Source of the DNA: Vandammella animalimorsus
GTDB lineage: Bacteria; Pseudomonadota; Gammaproteobacteria; Burkholderiales; Burkholderiaceae_C
Assembly: GCF_002285265.1 (NCBI RefSeq)
Contig: NZ_NSJB01000016.1
Coordinates: 1-36,448 of the forward strand
DNA length: 36,448 nt
Reading direction: 5' to 3'
Both the position numbers and the translations under genes were made by a program. Below the pieces are notes generated by a model. It was not told where the DNA came from. It made no database searches and saw nothing but the letters and a program-made list of their open reading frames with translations. This document shows, one piece after another, positions 6,401 to 14,468 of the stretch. Each line of letters begins with the position of its first letter. Position 1 is the first letter of the stretch.

Positions 6401-7549
6401 CTAATTCAAATGCGTCAACAGGTGATGCCAGAAGCGTGTGCGCAGTGCCAGGGTGGAGATGAGGATGTGTTCTTGCCGGGTATGGGCGCCGTCGCCGTCT
6501 GCGCCCAGGCCGTCCAGTGAGGGCACGCCCAGTGCGGCGGTGAAGTTGGCGTCGCTGCCGCCGCCGGTGGGCGGCGCTTCCTCCAGCGTCAGGCCCACGG
6601 CGCGGGCCGAGGCCTGGGCGCGTTCGAGCAGGCGCTGGGTGTGCTCGGTCTTGACCATGGGCGGTCGGTTGATTTCGATGTCGACTTGCAGTGTCACATC
6701 CTCGCCCACGGGGCGCAGGGCGCGCAGCCTGGGCAGCAGCTCGTCGATGGCTGCGGTATCCGGCAGGCGCAAATCCACGGTGCAGCGGCATTGGGCCGGC
6801 ACGGTGTTGGTGGCGCTGCCGCCGGTGATGGTGCCGACGTTGACGCTGATGCCGTGCTCGTAGTCGGTCATGGCCTCCAGCGCCAGGATTTGGTGGGCCA
6901 TTTCGCGAATGGCGCTGCGCCCTTGCGCGTGGGCCACGCCGGCGTGGGCGGCGCGGCCCTGCACGCACAGGTACAGCATCCCCGTGCCTTTGCGCGCGGT
7001 CACGCAGCGTCCGCCGTGGGCGCGCGCTGGCTCTGCCACCAGGCAGTAGCGGGCGTTGCGGGCAAAGGCTTCGATGTGCCTGCGCGAGGCGTGGCTACCG
7101 GTTTCCTCATCGGGCACGATGAGCAGGTCCACCGGCAGCGCTGTGCTGCCGGGCCGGGCTGCGGCTGCCAGTGCGCTCAGCGCCATGTACACCCCGGCTT
7201 TCATGTCGTAGCCGCCAGGGCCGTAGAGGCGATCGCCTTCGATGCGCACGGGGTTTTCCTGCAGCATGCCGATGGGGTGGACGGTGTCGCAATGGCCCAG
7301 CACCAGCAGCCCTGGGCGGGCGTCGCCCTCTGCCCGGTTGCTGATGTGCAGCAGGGGCAGCTCAGGGCCGCTGGGCTGGCCTGGGCGCTCGGCGCTGATG
7401 GGCGTGAGTCTGGTGCGCAGGCCGGCGGCCTGGGCCGCGTTGCGCATCAACTCGGCCATGCGCGTGACGGCTGCCGCATCGCTGGAAGGAGATTCGCAGC
7501 GCATCCAGTCGCAAATGCCTTGCACGAGGGGGGTGGTATCGAAAGTCAT
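6401..7549 (-). CDS. M20 family metallopeptidase (glutamate carboxypeptidase / acetylornithine deacetylase-like)
   Basis: A 382-residue co-catalytic zinc hydrolase that cleaves N-acyl amino acids or the C-terminal residue of small peptides. Zinc ligands and catalytic residues are in place: GHCDTVHP (His86, Asp88), GPGGYDMKAG (bridging Asp115), PDEETG (Glu148 base, Glu149 ligand) and a late GDGAHTRQEHI histidine. The dimerisation domain is visible around the RKGTGMLYLCVQGRAAHAG stretch. There is no signal peptide, so it is cytoplasmic. It is closest in motifs to carboxypeptidase G2-type enzymes. The gene lies 75 bases after the dipeptide-type ABC operon on the same strand and probably processes what that importer brings in. 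The start at 7549 sits at the first conserved-looking residue; its ribosome-binding site is weak. Confidence 0.88.
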   Translation of the reverse strand: MTFDTTPLVQGICDWMRCESPSSDAAAVTRMAELMRNAAQAAGLRTRLTPISAERPGQPSGPELPLLHISNRAEGDARPGLLVLGHCDTVHPIGMLQENPVRIEGDRLYGPGGYDMKAGVYMALSALAAAARPGSTALPVDLLIVPDEETGSHASRRHIEAFARNARYCLVAEPARAHGGRCVTARKGTGMLYLCVQGRAAHAGVAHAQGRSAIREMAHQILALEAMTDYEHGISVNVGTITGGSATNTVPAQCRCTVDLRLPDTAAIDELLPRLRALRPVGEDVTLQVDIEINRPPMVKTEHTQRLLERAQASARAVGLTLEEAPPTGGGSDANFTAALGVPSLDGLGADGDGAHTRQEHILISTLALRTRFWHHLLTHLN

Positions 7550-7624
7550 GCGTCCATTCAAGAGGTGGCAGAAAACGGGCGGGGCGTGCCAGAGCCTGGG
7601 CGCGATGCCTGGCAGGCATTGCAC

Positions 7625-8668
7625 TCAGCCCTGTACGAGGTGGCAGGCGACGCTGTGCCCGGCGGCGCTGGCCTGCAGCGCCGGCGCCTGCTGCTGGCAG
7701 AGCGGCATGGCGTGCGGGCAACGTGGATGAAAGCTGCAGCCCGGCGGCGGGTTCAGCGGCGAGGGGATTTCGCCCTGAATGGGCGCGAAGATGCGCTTGC
7801 GCCGCGAGACGTTGGGGACTTCGGCCAGCAGCGCTTGGGTATAGGGGTGCTGGGCCTGGGCGAAGACGCTGGCGGTATCGGCCATTTCGACGATCTTGCC
7901 CAGGTACATGATGGCCACGCGGTCGCAGATGTGGCGCACCACGCTCATGTCGTGGCTGATGAACAGGCAGGTCAGGCCGCGCTGGGCGCGCAAGTCCATG
8001 AAAAGGTTGATGACCTGGGCCTGGATGGACACGTCCAGCGCGGCCACGGGCTCATCGCAGACGAGAAATTCCGGGCCGACCATCAGGGCCCGGGCAATGC
8101 CCACGCGCTGGCGCTGGCCGCCGGAGATCTGGTGCGGCAGGCGGTTGCGGTATTCCGGCGCCAGGCCCACCTCGGCCAGCGCGGCGTCGACGCGCGCGGG
8201 GATGTTGGCCGCAGGCGCCAGGCGGTGCACGCGCAAGGCTTCACCGAGGATTTGATGGAGCTTTTGGCGCGGGTTGAGCGAGGCCTGCGGATCCTGGAAC
8301 ACCATTTGCACGCCCAGCGTGTAGGCCAGTTTGTCGGCCCCTTGCAGGCTGCGCACATCCTGCCCCTGGTAGTGCAGCTGGCCCTGGCAGGGCTGGTGCA
8401 GGCCGGCGACGATGCGCCCCAGGGTGGATTTGCCGCAGCCGGACTCGCCCACCAGCCCCAACACTTGGCCGCGCGCAACCTCCAGGCTGACGCCATTGAC
8501 GGCGTGCACGGTGCGCGTCTGCATCGGCTGGCGCGTGATGGCGGCCAGCCAACGGGTCAGGGCGTCTGGCCGATGGCTGAAGCGTTTGTGCACATCGCGC
8601 AGTGCAATCACTGGCGGGGCCTGGGCAGGTTCGGTGGTGTTCATGTCCAGTTCTTGCGTGGTGTTCAT
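7625..8668 (-). CDS. Dipeptide/oligopeptide ABC transporter ATP-binding protein (DppF/OppF type)
   Basis: A 347-residue cytoplasmic ATPase subunit. Walker A GESGCGKS is at 74-81, Q-loop FQDPQASLNP at about 124-133, signature SGGQRQR at 182-188, and Walker B FLVCDEP at 201-207. The C-terminal OppF-type extension contains the Cys-rich segment PPGCSFHPRCPHAMPLC, which in this family can bind an iron-sulfur cluster. The start overlaps the preceding gene's stop by four bases (ATGA). The N-terminus carries a duplicated MNTT start: a 12-base direct repeat at 8634-8645 and 8658-8669 gives two in-frame ATG codons eight codons apart, so either could be used. It works with the other ATPase and two permeases encoded upstream. 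Confidence 0.93.
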   Translation of the reverse strand: MNTTQELDMNTTEPAQAPPVIALRDVHKRFSHRPDALTRWLAAITRQPMQTRTVHAVNGVSLEVARGQVLGLVGESGCGKSTLGRIVAGLHQPCQGQLHYQGQDVRSLQGADKLAYTLGVQMVFQDPQASLNPRQKLHQILGEALRVHRLAPAANIPARVDAALAEVGLAPEYRNRLPHQISGGQRQRVGIARALMVGPEFLVCDEPVAALDVSIQAQVINLFMDLRAQRGLTCLFISHDMSVVRHICDRVAIMYLGKIVEMADTASVFAQAQHPYTQALLAEVPNVSRRKRIFAPIQGEIPSPLNPPPGCSFHPRCPHAMPLCQQQAPALQASAAGHSVACHLVQG

Positions 8669-9651
8669 GCGCTGGCCTGCAGCGGGTGAAAGCAGCGGTA
8701 TTCGCGCGGGCCCTGCGCTGTTGCCTCTGTGCTGGGCGCCGGTTGTTCGGACAGGCAGCGGGCGCTGGCGCGGGGGCAGCGCGGCGCAAAGGCGCAGCCA
8801 CTCACGCGCCCCGAGAGGCTGGGGGCCATGCCATTGATTTGCGCCAGGCGCTGGCCCGGCTGGGCCTGTGCAGGCAGCGATTGCAGCAGCCCTTGCGTGT
8901 AGGGGTGGCGCGGCGCGTCGAACACCGCATCGACCTGGCCGCTTTCGACGATGCGCCCGGCGTACATCACGGCCACGCGGTCGGCCAGCTCGGCAATCAC
9001 GCCCAGGTCGTGGGTGATCCAGATCAGCGCCGTGCCGTGTTGCTGGCAGATTTGTTGCATGCGGTAGAGGATTTGCCCCTGGATGGTGACGTCCAGCGCC
9101 GTCGTGGGCTCATCGCAGATGATGAGATCGGGCCGGTTGAGCATGGCGATGGCGATGGCCACGCGCTGGCGCATGCCGCCGGAGAACTCGTGCGGCCAGC
9201 TGCGCAGGCGCTTTTGCGGCGCGGGGATGCCGACCATGGCCAGCGCCTGGGCGCAGCGCTGCAAGGCCTGGGCGCGCGGCACGCGCTCGTGGGCCAGGAT
9301 GGCCTCCATCATCTGCTCCTGGATGCGCAGCACCGGGTTGAGCGTCATCAGCGGGTCCTGAAAAATCATGGCGATGCGTCTGCCGCGCAGGCTGCGCATG
9401 GCCTTGGGCGTGAGCTGGCGCAGGTCCTGGCCCTGCAGCAGCACCTGGCCCTGGGTGACTTCACCTGGCGCGTCGATCATGCCGAAGATGGAAAAGCCCG
9501 TGACCGATTTGCCCGAGCCGGACTCGCCCACCAGGCCCAGGATCTCGCCGCGCTGCAGCTGCAAGCTGAGCTCGCTCACAGCCGGCCAGGCCCCCTCCTC
9601 GGTGTGAAAGACGGTGTGCAGGTTGCGAATTTCCAGCAAAGGTTCTGCCAT
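8665..9651 (-). CDS. Dipeptide/oligopeptide ABC transporter ATP-binding protein (DppD/OppD type)
   Basis: A 328-residue ATPase that pairs with the product of the next gene. Walker A GESGSGKS is at 42-49, followed by IFQDPLMTLNP as the Q-loop, signature SGGMRQR at 157-163, Walker B LIICDEP at 176-182 and the H-loop ITHDLGV. The end has the OppD-type domain with SGCAFAPRCPRASARC. The order ATPase D then F after the two permeases is the standard dpp/opp layout. The gene starts 13 bases after the stop of the permease gene. Confidence 0.93.
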   Translation of the reverse strand: MAEPLLEIRNLHTVFHTEEGAWPAVSELSLQLQRGEILGLVGESGSGKSVTGFSIFGMIDAPGEVTQGQVLLQGQDLRQLTPKAMRSLRGRRIAMIFQDPLMTLNPVLRIQEQMMEAILAHERVPRAQALQRCAQALAMVGIPAPQKRLRSWPHEFSGGMRQRVAIAIAMLNRPDLIICDEPTTALDVTIQGQILYRMQQICQQHGTALIWITHDLGVIAELADRVAVMYAGRIVESGQVDAVFDAPRHPYTQGLLQSLPAQAQPGQRLAQINGMAPSLSGRVSGCAFAPRCPRASARCLSEQPAPSTEATAQGPREYRCFHPLQASA

Positions 9652-9664
9652 GTCTTGGCTCCTC

Positions 9665-10603
9665 TTAGCTCCTTGGGTCCAGGGCTGCGCGCAAGCGATC
9701 GCCCAGCAGGTTGATGGCGAGGATCAGCGCCAGCAGGGCCAGGCCGGGGAACATGCTGATCCAGTACTCGCCCGAGAGCAGATAGTTGAAACCGTTGGCG
9801 ATCAGCAGGCCCAGCGAAGGCTCGGTGATGGGCACGCCCACGCCCAGGAAGGACAGCGTGGCCTCCAGCGCGATGGCATTGGCAATCTGGATGGTGGCAA
9901 ACACCAGCACCGGGGCGATGCAGTTGGGCAGCAAGTGGCGCGTCATGATGCGCCAGGCGGAAAAGCCCAGATTGCGCGCGGCCTCGACGTATTCCTTCTT
10001 GCGCTCCTGCAAGGCGCGGGCGCGCATGATGCGCGCGTAGTTGGCCCATTGCACCAGCACGATGGCCAGGATGACCTTGTCCACCCCTCGGCCAATGGCT
10101 GCCAGCAGCACCAGCGCCACCAGCATGGAGGGAAAGCCCAGGATGAAATCCACCACGCGCATGAGCAGGGCGTCGATGGCGCCGCCGCGGTAGGCCGCAA
10201 GCAGGCCAGCCAGGGAGCCGATCAGCGCGGCCAGCCCCACGGCGCTGAGCCCCACCACCAGGCTGATGCGCAGGCCGTAGAGAATGGCGCTGAGCATGTC
10301 GCGCCCCTGATCGTCGGTGCCCAGCCAGTAGGTCGCTCCCGAGGCCGATTGCGCGCCGGGCGCCAGGCGCCCATCGAGAAAATCCAGCGCGGCCAGGTCA
10401 TAGGGGTTTTGCGGCGCCAGCCAGGGCGCCAGCAGTACCACCGCCAGCAGCGCCAACAATGCCAGAGCCGAGCCCTTGACCGAAGGCTTGCTGCGCAGGC
10501 GGCGCAGGATGGCGCGGCGCGCGGGCGTGTGCTGCAATGGCTGGGCGCGCGGGCCGCCCCCATCGGGCGAGACGGATGGGGGCGGGGCAAGGCGTTGCGT
10601 CAT
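9665..10603 (-). CDS. Dipeptide-type ABC transporter permease (DppC/OppC type)
   Basis: A 312-residue inner-membrane permease. It has the DppC hallmarks: a cytoplasmic N-terminus followed by a first membrane helix (ALALLALLAVVLLAPWLAPQNPYD), the LGTDDQGRDMLSAILYGLRISL block at about 95-115, and the EAA coupling loop YVEAARNLGFSAWRIMTRHLLPN. About six membrane segments are visible. AGGAGG lies six bases upstream of the ATG at 10603, a strong ribosome-binding site. Its start overlaps the DppB-type gene by four bases. Confidence 0.93.
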   Translation of the reverse strand: MTQRLAPPPSVSPDGGGPRAQPLQHTPARRAILRRLRSKPSVKGSALALLALLAVVLLAPWLAPQNPYDLAALDFLDGRLAPGAQSASGATYWLGTDDQGRDMLSAILYGLRISLVVGLSAVGLAALIGSLAGLLAAYRGGAIDALLMRVVDFILGFPSMLVALVLLAAIGRGVDKVILAIVLVQWANYARIMRARALQERKKEYVEAARNLGFSAWRIMTRHLLPNCIAPVLVFATIQIANAIALEATLSFLGVGVPITEPSLGLLIANGFNYLLSGEYWISMFPGLALLALILAINLLGDRLRAALDPRS

Positions 10604-11577
10604 GAGGCCTCCTGCTGCAATTGCACGCGAGGATCGAGCGCCGCGTAGAGCACGTCCACCACCAGGTTGATGACGACGAAGGCGAAGGTCACCAGCATGA
10701 CGTAGACCACCACCACCGGGCGGTCCAGGCGCTCGATGCTCTCGATCAGCAGCTTGCCCATGCCGGGCCAGGCGAACACTTTCTCGGTGATGGTTGAGTA
10801 CGCCAGCAGATGGCCAAACTCCATGCCGATGACGGTGATGACTGGGATCAGGATGTTGCGCAGGATGTGGCGGCCCACGATGCGCCGCTCGCTGATGCCC
10901 TTGGCGCGGGCGAACTTCACGTAATCCTGTGTCTTGGCGTCCATCACGCCCGTGGCCGTCAGGCGCAAGACCAGGGCGATGTTGGCCAGCGCCAGGTTCG
11001 TGGCCGGCAGCAGCACGTGGCGCCAGCCATCGGCTGTCAGCAGTGACAGGGGCAGGCCCAGCACCGCCACCGTCTCGCCCCGGCCCGAGGCGGGCAGCCA
11101 CTGCAGCCAGACGGCAAACAGCAAGATCAGCATCATGCCTTGCCAGAAATTGGGCAGGGAAAAGCCCAGCACCGAGCCGCCCATCAGAGTGCGCCCCAGG
11201 GCGCGGTCGTGGTAGAGCCCGGCCAGCAGCCCCAGCGCAATGCCCAGTACGCAGGTCAGCGCCATGGCCACCAGCACCAGCTCGAAGGTGGCCGGAAAGC
11301 GCTGCAGGATCAGCTCAATGCTGGGCACGCCGTGCACGAAGGAAACGCCCAGATCCCCCTGCAAGGCCCTGTGCATGAAGTTCAGATACTGCTGCCACAC
11401 GGGCAAGTCCAGGCCCAGGCGCGCGATCATGGCCTGGCGGTCGGCCTCGCTGGCATCGGGGCTGACCAGCAGCTCAATGGGGTCGCCCACGGCATACACG
11501 GCCAGAAACACCACCAGCGATACCGCCAGCAGCACCATCACGCTTTGCACCAGACGGCGCAGCACATACAGAATCAC
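10600..11577 (-). CDS. Dipeptide-type ABC transporter permease (DppB/OppB type)
   Basis: A 325-residue inner-membrane permease beginning (M)ILYVLRRLVQSVMVLLAVS, the standard DppB first helix. Further family features are DPIELLVSPDAS after the first helix, the LGLDLPVWQQYLNF segment, and the EAA loop YVKFARAKGISERRIVGRHILRN. I chose the GTG at 11577 because AAGGAG lies five bases upstream; the in-frame GTG at 11583 would touch that site. The gene is separated from the upstream binding-protein gene by 135 bases that hold a degenerate palindromic repeat, so transcription of the operon has to pass through that element. Confidence 0.92.
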   Translation of the reverse strand: MILYVLRRLVQSVMVLLAVSLVVFLAVYAVGDPIELLVSPDASEADRQAMIARLGLDLPVWQQYLNFMHRALQGDLGVSFVHGVPSIELILQRFPATFELVLVAMALTCVLGIALGLLAGLYHDRALGRTLMGGSVLGFSLPNFWQGMMLILLFAVWLQWLPASGRGETVAVLGLPLSLLTADGWRHVLLPATNLALANIALVLRLTATGVMDAKTQDYVKFARAKGISERRIVGRHILRNILIPVITVIGMEFGHLLAYSTITEKVFAWPGMGKLLIESIERLDRPVVVVYVMLVTFAFVVINLVVDVLYAALDPRVQLQQEAS

Positions 11578-11604
11578 GGGCACTCCTTGTCAGGCAAGGT
11601 CTGC

Positions 11605-11712
11605 ACGAATCTCGGCATCGTGCGCATCGGCCGATTGGCGCGAGTCTGCTGCCTCGCAAAGCCCATCCAAAACCGCTGTTTGCTCATTCGCGCCGAGATT
11701 GTGAACAGGCGC
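11605..11712. repeat. Degenerate copy of the palindromic intergenic element
   Basis: The right half matches the element at 18331-18491. CCCATCCAAAACCGCTGTTT then CGCGCCGAGATTGTGAACAGGC here corresponds to CCCATCCCAAACCGCTTCTT then CGCACTGAGATTTTGAACAGG there. AATCTCGGC at 11608-11616 mirrors GCCGAGATT at 11692-11700, so the palindromic layout survives. The outermost left end is not recognisable. It lies between the binding-protein gene and the permease gene of the dipeptide-type operon. Confidence 0.7.
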
Positions 11713-13365
11713 TCAAGGTGCAGGCTTGACCGCCGTGGCCAGCGTGTACTGATCGCGCCGCCCTTCGTAGCTCAGCCCTTTCTTGAAGGCCCAGATGCTG
11801 CTTTCGAAATGCAGGGGGATCAGCGGCACGTTCTCCAGCGCGATGCGCGTGGCCTTTTGGTACTGGGCGCGGCGCTGGCCATCGTCCATGAGCAGCATGG
11901 CCGGCAGGAAGACTTCATCGAATGGCCCATGGCTGAAGCCGCCGTAGTTGCTGGTGCCCAGGCTTTTCTCGCGATCGGTGGTGGTCAGCCAGTACTGGAA
12001 CAGCGCCGAGGCCTCGCCGTTTTCCGATGGCCAGCCGCCAATGGCAAAGCTGAACTCGCGCTTGGCGCGCTTGGGAAAGTAGATCGCGGCGGCCTGCGCG
12101 TCCACCTGGGTCTTGATGCCGATGCGCGTGAGGTACTGGGCCACGGTCTGCGCGATTTGCCCGTCGTTGACGTAGCGGTCGTTGGTGGAGGTCAGCGTCA
12201 GCTCAAAGCCATTGGGGTAGCCGGCCTCGGCCAGCAGCTCTTTGGCGCGCTTGGGGTCAAAGGCGATTTGCTCGGGCTTGTCCAGGCTGCCGAACATGCC
12301 ATCGGGCATGTATTGGTAGGCCACCGTGGCCATGCCATCCATCAGGCGCTGGACGATGGCCTTGCGGTCGATGGCCATGTTGATGGCCTGGCGCACGCGC
12401 AGATCCTGCAGCGGGTTCTTGCCATCGGGCGCCTTCACGAAGGGGCTTTGGGCGCGGCCCACGTCGGGCTGGAAGAAGATCAGGCGCGTGGACGGAGTGG
12501 CCACGAAATCGAACTGGCTGTTGTTCTTGATGCGCGGCAGATCGCGCGCCGCCGGGTTTTCGATCAGGTCGTAGTCGCCGGCGAGCAAGCCCGTCAGCCG
12601 GGCGCCGGGATTGGGCACGGGCACCAGCTTGACCCTCTCCCAGTGCGGCTTTTCGCCCCAATAGCCGTCGTTGCGCTCCAGCTCGGTGCCTGTGCCCTTG
12701 ACGTAGGACTTGATCTTGTAGGGGCCTGTGCCCACCAGGAATTTGCCGGTATTGAAATCGGCCACGGTGGGCCAGGGCGAGGTCACGCCGCAGCCTTGCT
12801 TGGGGGCGAAGTGCAGCTTGTCGAACTGGGCGATGCCGCTCCAGATGATGGGCAGCGCCCGCGCCAGCTCCACGGGCATGGTGGGAATGGGGCGCGTGGT
12901 CTTCAGGATGACGGTGTGTGCATCGGGCGTTTGCACATCGGTGAAGCTGCGCGCCGGCTCGGTGTAGGAGCGCGAGACGTTGGCCTCGTTGTTCAAAACC
13001 CTGCAGATGGTGAACAGCACGTCCTGCGAGGTGAAGGGCGCGCCGTTGGAGAATTTCACGCCCTGGCGCAGCTTGATTTCCCAGGTCAAGTCGTCCAGCG
13101 CGCGCCAGGACTCGGCCAGGGCCGGCACGGGTTGCATTTGCGCGTTGCGATGGACCAGCGATTCGAAGACGTGCGCGGCCAAGGCGTCATTGGGCGTGAC
13201 CTTGTGGTAGTGCGGGTCGGCGGCGGTGGGCTCCGAGGCCAGGCCGATGGTCAGCGACTGGGCCCAGGCAAGGCCCGTGCACAGGGCCAGGGGCGTGAGC
13301 AAGGCCCATGCGGCGCCGCGCGCCAGCGTGCGGCCATGGCCGCGGGGGGTATGCAAAGTGGTCAT
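11713..13365 (-). CDS. Dipeptide-type ABC transporter periplasmic binding protein (family 5)
   Basis: A 550-residue secreted binding protein, in the usual size range for DppA-like proteins. The N-terminus is a Sec signal peptide (Arg-rich start, then ALLTPLALCTGLAWA before QSLTIGLASEP). Family features follow: SEPTAADPHYH, NDALAAHVFESLVH, ESWRALDDLTWEIKLRQGVKFSNGAPF and later PLQDLRVRQAINMAIDRKAI, the most conserved block of the family. GAGGAG lies upstream of the ATG at 13365. Substrates of the family include peptides, opines, nickel and glutathione; the sequence does not decide. It sits 44 bases after the polyamine-type binding-protein gene, so the two ABC blocks may be one transcript. Confidence 0.93.
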   Translation of the reverse strand: MTTLHTPRGHGRTLARGAAWALLTPLALCTGLAWAQSLTIGLASEPTAADPHYHKVTPNDALAAHVFESLVHRNAQMQPVPALAESWRALDDLTWEIKLRQGVKFSNGAPFTSQDVLFTICRVLNNEANVSRSYTEPARSFTDVQTPDAHTVILKTTRPIPTMPVELARALPIIWSGIAQFDKLHFAPKQGCGVTSPWPTVADFNTGKFLVGTGPYKIKSYVKGTGTELERNDGYWGEKPHWERVKLVPVPNPGARLTGLLAGDYDLIENPAARDLPRIKNNSQFDFVATPSTRLIFFQPDVGRAQSPFVKAPDGKNPLQDLRVRQAINMAIDRKAIVQRLMDGMATVAYQYMPDGMFGSLDKPEQIAFDPKRAKELLAEAGYPNGFELTLTSTNDRYVNDGQIAQTVAQYLTRIGIKTQVDAQAAAIYFPKRAKREFSFAIGGWPSENGEASALFQYWLTTTDREKSLGTSNYGGFSHGPFDEVFLPAMLLMDDGQRRAQYQKATRIALENVPLIPLHFESSIWAFKKGLSYEGRRDQYTLATAVKPAP

Positions 13366-13409
13366 GAAAAATCTCCTCGTTGACAGCGCCTGCGGGCGGT
13401 TTGGGCGGC

Positions 13410-14468
13410 TTATCGCTCCACCGTGCGGTTCCAGCGCTTGCTCCACGCCGGGCGCTCGGCGTTGATCACGTCCCAGTCCAGCACGACGGCGGTTTTCAGG
13501 ATGTCGTTCATGCGCGCCTGGTCTTCTGCGGCCTTGCCCTTGAGCGGGGCCTGGGGGTTGACGGGGTTGTAGGAGCCGTGCTCCATGGCCAGCGCCTGGG
13601 CCTGGGGGCTGACCAGGTAGTCCATCAGCTTGAGCGCCATGGCGCTGTCGGGGTTGTCGGCCAGCGCGCATTGCGCCGTCATGAGCACCACGGCCCCCTC
13701 CTTGGGCGCGACGAACTCCATGGGGATGCCCTTGGACTTCATCAGCTCGGTCTGCGTGAAGGTGTAGGGAAAGAGCGCGGCGTCACCCGCTTGCATCATC
13801 TCGACGATCTTGCTGGAGTTGGGGATGTATTCGACGACGTTGGGGCCGATGGTCTCGGGCCAGGCCTCGAAGCCGGGGTTGACGTTGCTCTCGTTGCCGC
13901 CCTTGAGGCGGTTGAACATCAAAAAGGCGTGCAGGCCAAAAGAGGATGCGGGCATGGACTGCACGACGACCTTGCCTTTGTACTTGGCATCGGCCAGATC
14001 GCCCCAGGAGGTGGGCGGCGCCCAGCCTTGATCGGCAAAGGCTTTGGTGCTGTAGGCCAGGCCGGTCAGCCCCATGGACAGGCCCACGGCATGGTCCTTG
14101 ATGCGCACGATGTCGGGCAACGAGGCCATGTGGCCGCTGGGCTGGATCTTCTCGCACAGGCCCATGCCGATGGCGCGATACATGATGCCGTCGTCCAGCG
14201 TCATGACGTGCATTTGCGCTTTGCCCTTGGCCGCCTGGGCCTTGGCCAGGATGTCGGTGGAAGTGCCGGGCACGACCACGACCTTGACGTTGTGCGCTTT
14301 CTCAAAGGGCGGAAAGACGAACTGCGTGTAGGTGCGCTCCATGTTGCCGCCGTTCATGCCGATGTACAGCGTTTGGGTTTGCGCCTGGGCGCTGGCGCAC
14401 AGCAGCGCGGCGCTGGCCGCCGCCAGGCCCAGGGATGCCTTCAGCAAGGTCTGTTGCGGTTTTTTCAT
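13410..14468 (-). CDS. Spermidine/putrescine-type ABC transporter periplasmic binding protein (PotD-like)
   Basis: A 352-residue secreted type II binding protein of the PotD/extracellular family 1 group. It has a Lys-rich start MKKPQQTLLKA, an Ala-rich core and a likely cleavage after AQA near residue 30. Family features include the segment TLYIGMNGGNMERTYTQFVFPPFEK at the mature start, then VVPGTSTDILAKAQAAKGKAQMHVM, and GLAYSTKAFADQGWAPPTSWGDL, which is a typical PotD hinge region. It is encoded last in the block, after the two permeases, ATPase and the dehydrogenase genes, and overlaps the preceding gene by four bases. In such operons the protein binds amino-acid or polyamine-like cations, or opines; the ligand is unknown here. 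Confidence 0.9.
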   Translation of the reverse strand: MKKPQQTLLKASLGLAAASAALLCASAQAQTQTLYIGMNGGNMERTYTQFVFPPFEKAHNVKVVVVPGTSTDILAKAQAAKGKAQMHVMTLDDGIMYRAIGMGLCEKIQPSGHMASLPDIVRIKDHAVGLSMGLTGLAYSTKAFADQGWAPPTSWGDLADAKYKGKVVVQSMPASSFGLHAFLMFNRLKGGNESNVNPGFEAWPETIGPNVVEYIPNSSKIVEMMQAGDAALFPYTFTQTELMKSKGIPMEFVAPKEGAVVLMTAQCALADNPDSAMALKLMDYLVSPQAQALAMEHGSYNPVNPQAPLKGKAAEDQARMNDILKTAVVLDWDVINAERPAWSKRWNRTVER

